Shown: one piece after another, positions 59,925 through 64,000 of the stretch
How the letters are laid out: each line of letters begins with the position of its first letter
How positions within the stretch are numbered: the stretch's first letter is position 1
Assembly: GCA_934636825.1 (NCBI GenBank)
Contig: CAKUBG010000001.1
Coordinates: forward strand, 62,001-126,000
Direction: 5' to 3'
DNA from: an uncultured bacterium
Lineage (GTDB): Bacteria; Vulcanimicrobiota; Xenobia; Xenobiales; Xenobiaceae
DNA: 64,000 bases
The notes under the pieces: generated by a model
Database searches by the model: none
What the model saw: only the letters and a program-made list of their open reading frames with translations
What the model was told of the DNA's origin: nothing
Translations under genes and position numbers: made by a program

Positions 59925-61016
59925 TTGTTGGCTCGAGATAATTCACCTATGCGTAATTCGGGATATACCCCCAACTGTTGGGAAAAGCACCTAGCTGATG
60001 GACGTTTGCAATGTATGCTCTGCCCTCGTCAATGCCAATTGGCTCCCGAGCAGCGCGGCTTTTGTTACATTCGTCAAAATAATGGCGAACATATCGTCAA
60101 TACTTCTTTTGGCTTAACTACCGGTGCTGCTATCGATCCTATAGAGAAAAAGCCTCTCTACCACTTTATGCCTCAAAGCCGCGTCCTTTCTTTCGGTACG
60201 TTGGGCTGCAATATGGGCTGTAAATTTTGCCAAAATTCACATATTACTAAAGACTGCCGCGAAAAAGAATTAGGCTTACCTATGCCTCCGCAAAAAGTGG
60301 GCCTTATCGCTCTAAATTATCAAAGCGACAGCGTAGCTTTTACTTATAACGATCCCATCATTTGGGCCGATTATGCTATTGAAAGCGCTAAAGTGTGCCA
60401 TTCTTTAGGCTTACGCACTGTGGCCGTCACAGCCGGCTATATCAATCCCAAGCCGCGCATTGAATTTTTCTCGCATATGGATGCAGCCAATATCGACTTA
60501 AAAGCTTTCAATCCCAAATTTTACAAAGACTATTGCCAAGCTGACATTAAGCCTATTTTAGATACCATAATTTACGTAAAAGAGCACACTAAATGTTGGC
60601 TGGAGCTGACTACTTTAATTATTCCCGGTTTAAATGATTCAGAGCAAGAAATAAAAGATTTGAGCCAATGGGTTTATAAAGAGCTGGGCCCTGACGTGCC
60701 GCTTCACTTTAGCGCTTTCCATCCGGCCCACCTTATGCGCGACAGAGAGAACACTCCACCAGAGACTTTATTTAAAGCTAGAAAAATAGCTTTAGAAGTT
60801 GGCTTACACTACGTTTATACAGGCAATATCGCCGACCCAGCCAGCCAGTCGACCTATTGCACAAAATGCGGCCGTTTGCTGATTGAACGCTTGCTCAATT
60901 TAATTGAATACAAAGATTTCGACGCCCAAAAAGCCTGCTGCCAAGCCTGCGCCACGCCGTTGCCTGGAGTATTTGCGTCAACAGATGATATAGCCTACAC
61001 TGACGGACAATTATAG
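59925..61016 (+). CDS. amrS: AmmeMemoRadiSam-type radical SAM enzyme
   Basis: 363 aa. TTG start at 59925 with GGGAGG eight nt before it. N-terminal cysteine pair region (LQCMLCPRQCQLAPEQRGFC) and the radical SAM cluster SFGTLGCNMGCKFCQNSHIT (C-x3-C-x2-C). DPIEKKPLYHFMPQSRVLS and YVYTGNIADPASQSTYCTKC fit the AmrS family closely. The late C-x2-C pairs (CTKC, CQAC) may bind another metal. The partner domains AMMECR1 and MEMO, which define the AmmeMemoRadiSam set, are not in the window. It follows ygfK. The family's reaction is not established. Confidence 0.92.
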   Translation: MLARDNSPMRNSGYTPNCWEKHLADGRLQCMLCPRQCQLAPEQRGFCYIRQNNGEHIVNTSFGLTTGAAIDPIEKKPLYHFMPQSRVLSFGTLGCNMGCKFCQNSHITKDCREKELGLPMPPQKVGLIALNYQSDSVAFTYNDPIIWADYAIESAKVCHSLGLRTVAVTAGYINPKPRIEFFSHMDAANIDLKAFNPKFYKDYCQADIKPILDTIIYVKEHTKCWLELTTLIIPGLNDSEQEIKDLSQWVYKELGPDVPLHFSAFHPAHLMRDRENTPPETLFKARKIALEVGLHYVYTGNIADPASQSTYCTKCGRLLIERLLNLIEYKDFDAQKACCQACATPLPGVFASTDDIAYTDGQL

Positions 61017-61038
61017 AGCGTTTTCGCCAGCTTATATG

Positions 61039-61078
61039 TAAAAAAGCAGCTTGTACTTATAGTCAAGCTGCTTTTTTT
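61039..61078 (+). terminator. strong intrinsic terminator
   Basis: AAAAAGCAGCTTG and CAAGCTGCTTTTT with a 10-nt loop, then more T. Ends amrS. The inverted repeat copy begins at the next base. Confidence 0.9.
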
Positions 61079-61139
61079 GTGGGATAGTTAGCGTATGTAT
61101 TACTTGAGAAAGTTGGTGCTTGTTTTATGATATATAAAA
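61079..61139 (+). repeat. inverted repeat copy A (61 bp)
   Basis: Matches the reverse complement of 63940-64000 at 59 of 61 positions (the mismatches are at 61121-61122). Covers the upstream region and the first codons (MIYK) of the gene at 61127. Confidence 0.9.
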
Positions 61140-61645
61140 CAAAAATTTGTCGTCATTTCATATCAATAGCTATGGCTATTGTTATTTCATTGTTTCTACC
61201 TTGTTTAGCTCAAGCCGATCAAGGCGAAGAAGCTGCAGCTATAAATGCGTTTAAAACTTTTATAAAATATGCTCAAGTCCAAGATGGCAGAGCTTGGAAT
61301 TTATTTACTGCCCAAAGTCAGAACTTGTTTGTAGAAATGACTGTTGACTCCGCTATGTCTGATCCAGACATGAGCGCTCTTATGCAAAAAGAGGGCATGT
61401 CTCGTCAAGACTTGACGCAACTGATAAAAATTGAATTGGCTAATCCAAATAGCGAAATGGCCAAAGCTTGTTGGGCTGAAGCTAGTAAATATTTCCCTAC
61501 AGAAGATGTCAGCAATGTAAATCTGACAGCTGTAGTCAACGGTAATAAAGCCATTATTAGAGGCCCTGAAAGTGCAACCTCTTTAACTATGATTAAGGAA
61601 AACGGCCAATGGAAAATTGATGCTATGAGCGTTATGGGTCAATAG
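61127..61645 (+). CDS. secreted protein of the 61-64 kb paralogous family
   Basis: 172 aa. Signal peptide (about 1-33, cleavage LAQA|D). The start MIYKTKICRHF is shared with the paralog at 63952, including the DNA upstream. A later ATG (61172) is possible. The domain (about 38-170) has the family pattern: INAFKTFIKYAQVQDGRAWN, then a helix pair with LANPNSEMAKACWAEASKYF, and a beta end DVSNVNLTAVVNGNKAIIRG, LTMIKENGQWKIDAM. It resembles small NTF2-like lipid-anchored domains (DUF4878 type), but I do not claim that match. Only this member is on the plus strand and lacks a lipobox. Confidence 0.75.
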   Translation: MIYKTKICRHFISIAMAIVISLFLPCLAQADQGEEAAAINAFKTFIKYAQVQDGRAWNLFTAQSQNLFVEMTVDSAMSDPDMSALMQKEGMSRQDLTQLIKIELANPNSEMAKACWAEASKYFPTEDVSNVNLTAVVNGNKAIIRGPESATSLTMIKENGQWKIDAMSVMGQ

Positions 61646-61663
61646 CTGTTTGAGTGTACCAGA

Positions 61664-61709
61664 CAAAAAAAACGCGGCTCGGAAGTTTTATAACCAAGTC
61701 GCGTTTTTT
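61664..61709. terminator. bidirectional terminator
   Basis: AAAAAACGCGGCT... pairs with ...AGTCGCGTTTTTT (one mismatch), between the convergent genes 61127 and 61724. Confidence 0.75.
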
Positions 61710-61723
61710 ATTTGCAAAATAAA

Positions 61724-62785
61724 CTAGATTTTGCGTACAGCCATTTTCCAAGTTCCGTCTTGCTTATAAAAGCTTAAAAGAACTTGGCTGCTTTTTTTAT
61801 TGATAAATTCAGCATAATCGCCAATTACATTTATATCGATTTGCCCTTTATTAAGATCTATTTGTCCGTAATTATTAACAAAGACTTGACCTCTAGCTTG
61901 GCAAAATTCTTGGGCCAATTCAGAATTGGGCTCATTAAAAGCTTGGGCTATTTGGCTTTTGAGCTCTTGAATCTTGGCAGAATCGAGTTCAGCACCATTA
62001 TTCATATTGACAATAAAGAAAGAATAGATGCCTTCTTTACATTGATTGTCTAAAAGGTTCCACAATTTGGCATCGCCTTTTTTAGCGTATTGCAAACCTT
62101 CAGTAAAGCATTTTCTGACAGCCTCGGTTTCTGCTTTGGCATTAAATAAAGCGCACTTGATTCCATAGTCGGAAGTTTGCATATCTAAAGTAGCGCGAGA
62201 AGACTGCAAGTCGGCGGCAAGTTTCCAAAAGCCCCTTTGCCTATACATAGTTAAAAGCAAGCTCGGATCCTTGGCGGTAGTAATTTTAGCAGCGCCGCCT
62301 TCGATTTTTATGGTAAGTTGCGAAGGAGACACATCGAAAGTAGCATATTCGTCGGCTACAGCTTGGCCTTTTTCTTGCCAAAAACTAATTGCTGTTTTGG
62401 AAGTAGGATCTTGCATCTCCACAGCAATTTCAGCAACCAATTCTTGATTGTTTTTCTGGGCAGCAATCTTTTTATCAGCTAAAGCGGTAGCTTTGGCTAA
62501 AAATTTGTTGACCAAAGTTTGGCTTTCGTCGGTAAGATAAAACCAAGCGCGAGGATCTTGAGCTTTAGCACAGCGGAAGAAAGCTTGCAAATTGGCTTTA
62601 ACAGCTTCTTTTTCGGCAGAATTGTTGTATTGATTGATGTCTGTGCCGACAGAAGTTACTTCTACAGCAGCAGTCGATTTAGCAACCGGCTCGGTAGAAA
62701 GCGATTTATTATCTTTTACCGCACAAGCGGAAGTTAAACACAAAGCCAAAGCCAAACTTAAGCTAAGGCCGATCTTTTTATTCAT
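61724..62785 (-). CDS. lipoprotein with two copies of the paralogous domain
   Basis: 353 aa. Lipobox LCLTSAC with Cys at residue 21. Two tandem copies of the domain seen in its neighbours. Copy 1 (about 55-195) has FFRCAKAQDPRAWFYLTDES, MQDPTSKTAISFWQE and LLLTMYRQRGFWKLAA. Copy 2 (about 215-350) has EGLQYAKKGDAKLWNLLDN, FNEPNSELAQEFCQ and VLLSFYKQDGTWKMAVRKI. Each copy ends in the [LM]-x2-[YI]-K/R-x-[DGR]-G-x-W-K strand pair. It is the largest of the four members. An outer- or inner-membrane-anchored periplasmic role is likely. Confidence 0.78.
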   Translation of the reverse strand: MNKKIGLSLSLALALCLTSACAVKDNKSLSTEPVAKSTAAVEVTSVGTDINQYNNSAEKEAVKANLQAFFRCAKAQDPRAWFYLTDESQTLVNKFLAKATALADKKIAAQKNNQELVAEIAVEMQDPTSKTAISFWQEKGQAVADEYATFDVSPSQLTIKIEGGAAKITTAKDPSLLLTMYRQRGFWKLAADLQSSRATLDMQTSDYGIKCALFNAKAETEAVRKCFTEGLQYAKKGDAKLWNLLDNQCKEGIYSFFIVNMNNGAELDSAKIQELKSQIAQAFNEPNSELAQEFCQARGQVFVNNYGQIDLNKGQIDINVIGDYAEFINKKSSQVLLSFYKQDGTWKMAVRKI

Positions 62786-62809
62786 AGCAAGATTGTCTCC
62801 GAACGAACA

Positions 62810-63331
62810 CTATTTTCTTTTAGAGCCAAAGTGACGTTTAGAAAAGCGTGTAGTGCGGCTCTCTACGGCAGCTACTTTCCAAGCGCCGTCTTCTTTGTGC
62901 AACTCTAAATATTTCATTTTGTCTTCATTGACTACTTCGGCAAAGTCGCCCTCAACTTTCACAACTGTGCCATGCTTGCCAATTTGTAAATCGTAATAAA
63001 AGTTGGTTATCTCTTTGCAAAAATTTTTTAAGCCTTCTTGAGCAGCTTGATCGGATCCGCTGCTTAACTTTTGTTCAGCTTGAGCAGCTAAAGCTTGCGG
63101 ATTCTCTTTGGAATGCTGCTGTTGAATTTCGAATTGTACAAAGCTATCGATAATCTGGCGGCGGCTTTCTTTAGTGAGATGTTGCCAAATTTCGCTGCTG
63201 CCGCTGTGGCATAACTTCATAAAAGTTTCGTATTCAGCGCTAATAGCCGCAGTGTCTTGGCTGCCACTGCAAGCCGAAAGTATACAAGTGATAGCCAGAA
63301 AAGCTAGCAAAAGACTAATTTTTTTTAACAT
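62810..63331 (-). CDS. lipoprotein, single copy of the paralogous domain
   Basis: 173 aa. Lipobox CILSAC with Cys at residue 21. One domain: FMKLCHSGSSEIWQHLTKES, a Gln-rich helix, KNFCKEITNFYYDLQIGKHG, VVKVEGDFAEVVNEDKMKYL and LHKEDGAWKVAAVES. It then ends basic (RTTRFSKRHFGSKRK). It is 24 nt from the next gene on the same strand (62785) and 84 nt from the one before, so the three minus-strand members are probably one transcript. Confidence 0.75.
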   Translation of the reverse strand: MLKKISLLLAFLAITCILSACSGSQDTAAISAEYETFMKLCHSGSSEIWQHLTKESRRQIIDSFVQFEIQQQHSKENPQALAAQAEQKLSSGSDQAAQEGLKNFCKEITNFYYDLQIGKHGTVVKVEGDFAEVVNEDKMKYLELHKEDGAWKVAAVESRTTRFSKRHFGSKRK

Positions 63332-63415
63332 AGTTGCTTTTTACTCCGTATAAAAACCTGCTCCAATATATGAGCAAATTTAAATGCTTATCTTCCCCCC
63401 AACTTAGATCTTACC

Positions 63416-63952
63416 TTAGAGTATACCTACACTGCGCAAAGTTTCAAAAATGCCCACTTTCCACTGTCCGTCTTCTTTAACCATTTGCATAGGAGTATCA
63501 TCATCTGGAGGCGTCAAGAAAGCTTTGTCGCCTTCAACTTTGGCTTTCCAAGTGGTAGTTGTTTTACCATTATCTAAAGTAGCTATGTCTTCTTTTAAGC
63601 CTTCCCAGAGCATTCTGGCAATTTCGCTTTCCGGATCTTCCATTTCACCGCGAAATTTTTCGATAGTTTCATCTATATCGATTTTAGCGGCTTCCTCGGC
63701 ATTGTCCTCGGCTATTCCCTCGATATAACCTTGAGCGACTATTTCCAAGGCTATTTTTTTGCCTTCCTTAGTAAGCAAATTCCAAGCGCTGGGATCTCCC
63801 TGAGCGCCCAATTTAAGGAATTTATCGAAAGTAGCCAAAGCTTCTTGCTCTTCAGCTTTCTCTGAAGTCTTGGCATTACAGGCTGAACATAAGAAAATAG
63901 CGACTACAACAAAAGCTAAGCACAAATTGCGGCATATTTTTTTATATATCAT
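63416..63952 (-). CDS. lipoprotein, single copy of the paralogous domain
   Basis: 178 aa. The N-terminus MIYKKICRNLCLAFVV repeats that of the gene at 61127, though this one has a lipobox FLCSAC (Cys at residue 25). Domain: FDKFLKLGAQGDPSAWNLLT, MEDPESEIARMLWEGLKEDI, TTTWKAKVEGDKAFLTPP, MQMVKEDGQWKVGIFE. Its upstream 61 bp up to the window edge are the inverted copy of the upstream region of 61127. First gene of the minus-strand trio. Confidence 0.78.
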   Translation of the reverse strand: MIYKKICRNLCLAFVVVAIFLCSACNAKTSEKAEEQEALATFDKFLKLGAQGDPSAWNLLTKEGKKIALEIVAQGYIEGIAEDNAEEAAKIDIDETIEKFRGEMEDPESEIARMLWEGLKEDIATLDNGKTTTTWKAKVEGDKAFLTPPDDDTPMQMVKEDGQWKVGIFETLRSVGIL

Positions 63953-64000
63953 AAAATGAGCACCAACTTTCTCAAGTAATACATACGCTAACTATCCCAC
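63940..64000 (-). repeat. inverted repeat copy B (61 bp, may extend past the window)
   Basis: Reverse complement of 61079-61139 with two differences. It includes the start codon region and the upstream sequence of the gene at 63952, and reaches the last base of the window. Confidence 0.9.

Overview
The window reads as one contiguous chromosomal stretch from a diderm, probably anaerobic bacterium of moderate GC content. Evidence for an outer membrane is an SLH-domain porin with a C-terminal Phe, part of a type II secretion / pseudopilin operon, an MCE (MlaD-like) protein and several lipoproteins. Anaerobic or fermentative metabolism is suggested by YgfK, SsnA, two radical SAM enzymes, a fused PTS and NADP-type glutamate dehydrogenase. 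SLH-anchored porins occur in Cyanobacteria/Melainabacteria, Negativicutes, Synergistota, Deinococcota and some uncultured phyla. I cannot name the taxon from sequence alone. No rRNA, tRNA, CRISPR array, insertion sequence or phage was found.

Layout. 0.1-7.9 kb (minus strand): a co-oriented run STAS protein -> SpoIIE-type phosphatase/anti-sigma kinase -> GspC-like -> unknown repeat protein -> GspI-, GspJ- and GspK-like pseudopilins. 8-18 kb: ispF, a UPF0158 protein, a UPF0173 hydrolase, an AMIN+NAGPA secreted protein, UDP-glucose dehydrogenase, a coiled-coil protein, a small secreted protein behind a structured leader, and hisS. 18-28.3 kb: gdhA -> PEP-synthase-like regulator -> duplicated SMR-type transporter (minus), divergent from a two-gene PTS (EIIA-HPr-EI fusion, then EIICB). 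28.4-32 kb (minus): membrane sensor-like protein, TlyA methyltransferase, MCE protein. 32.2-34.1 kb: YedF-like protein, DPM1-like glycosyltransferase and methyltransferase in one operon. 34.3-37.9 kb: radical SAM (SPL-like), ATP-grasp ligase and MFS transporter in one operon. 38-46 kb: secA, prfB with programmed frameshift, MBL hydrolase, major SLH porin. 45.8-47 kb: small accessory patch (orphan RelB-like antitoxin, HTH fragment, HicAB). 47-55 kb: small secreted/lipoprotein operon, YVTN propeller protein, PfkB kinase and two disordered low-complexity proteins. 55.4-61 kb: ssnA, ygfK and amrS, a likely purine/selenium-linked redox cluster. 61-64 kb: four members of one secreted/lipoprotein family, the outer two sharing a near-identical 61-bp inverted repeat that covers their 5' regions.

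The items that look least described are the radical SAM/ATP-grasp/MFS cassette, the paralogous secreted family with its inverted repeat, the partner-switch module heading the type II secretion operon, and the structured leaders ahead of the two genes with the strongest codon bias (16055 and 43228).
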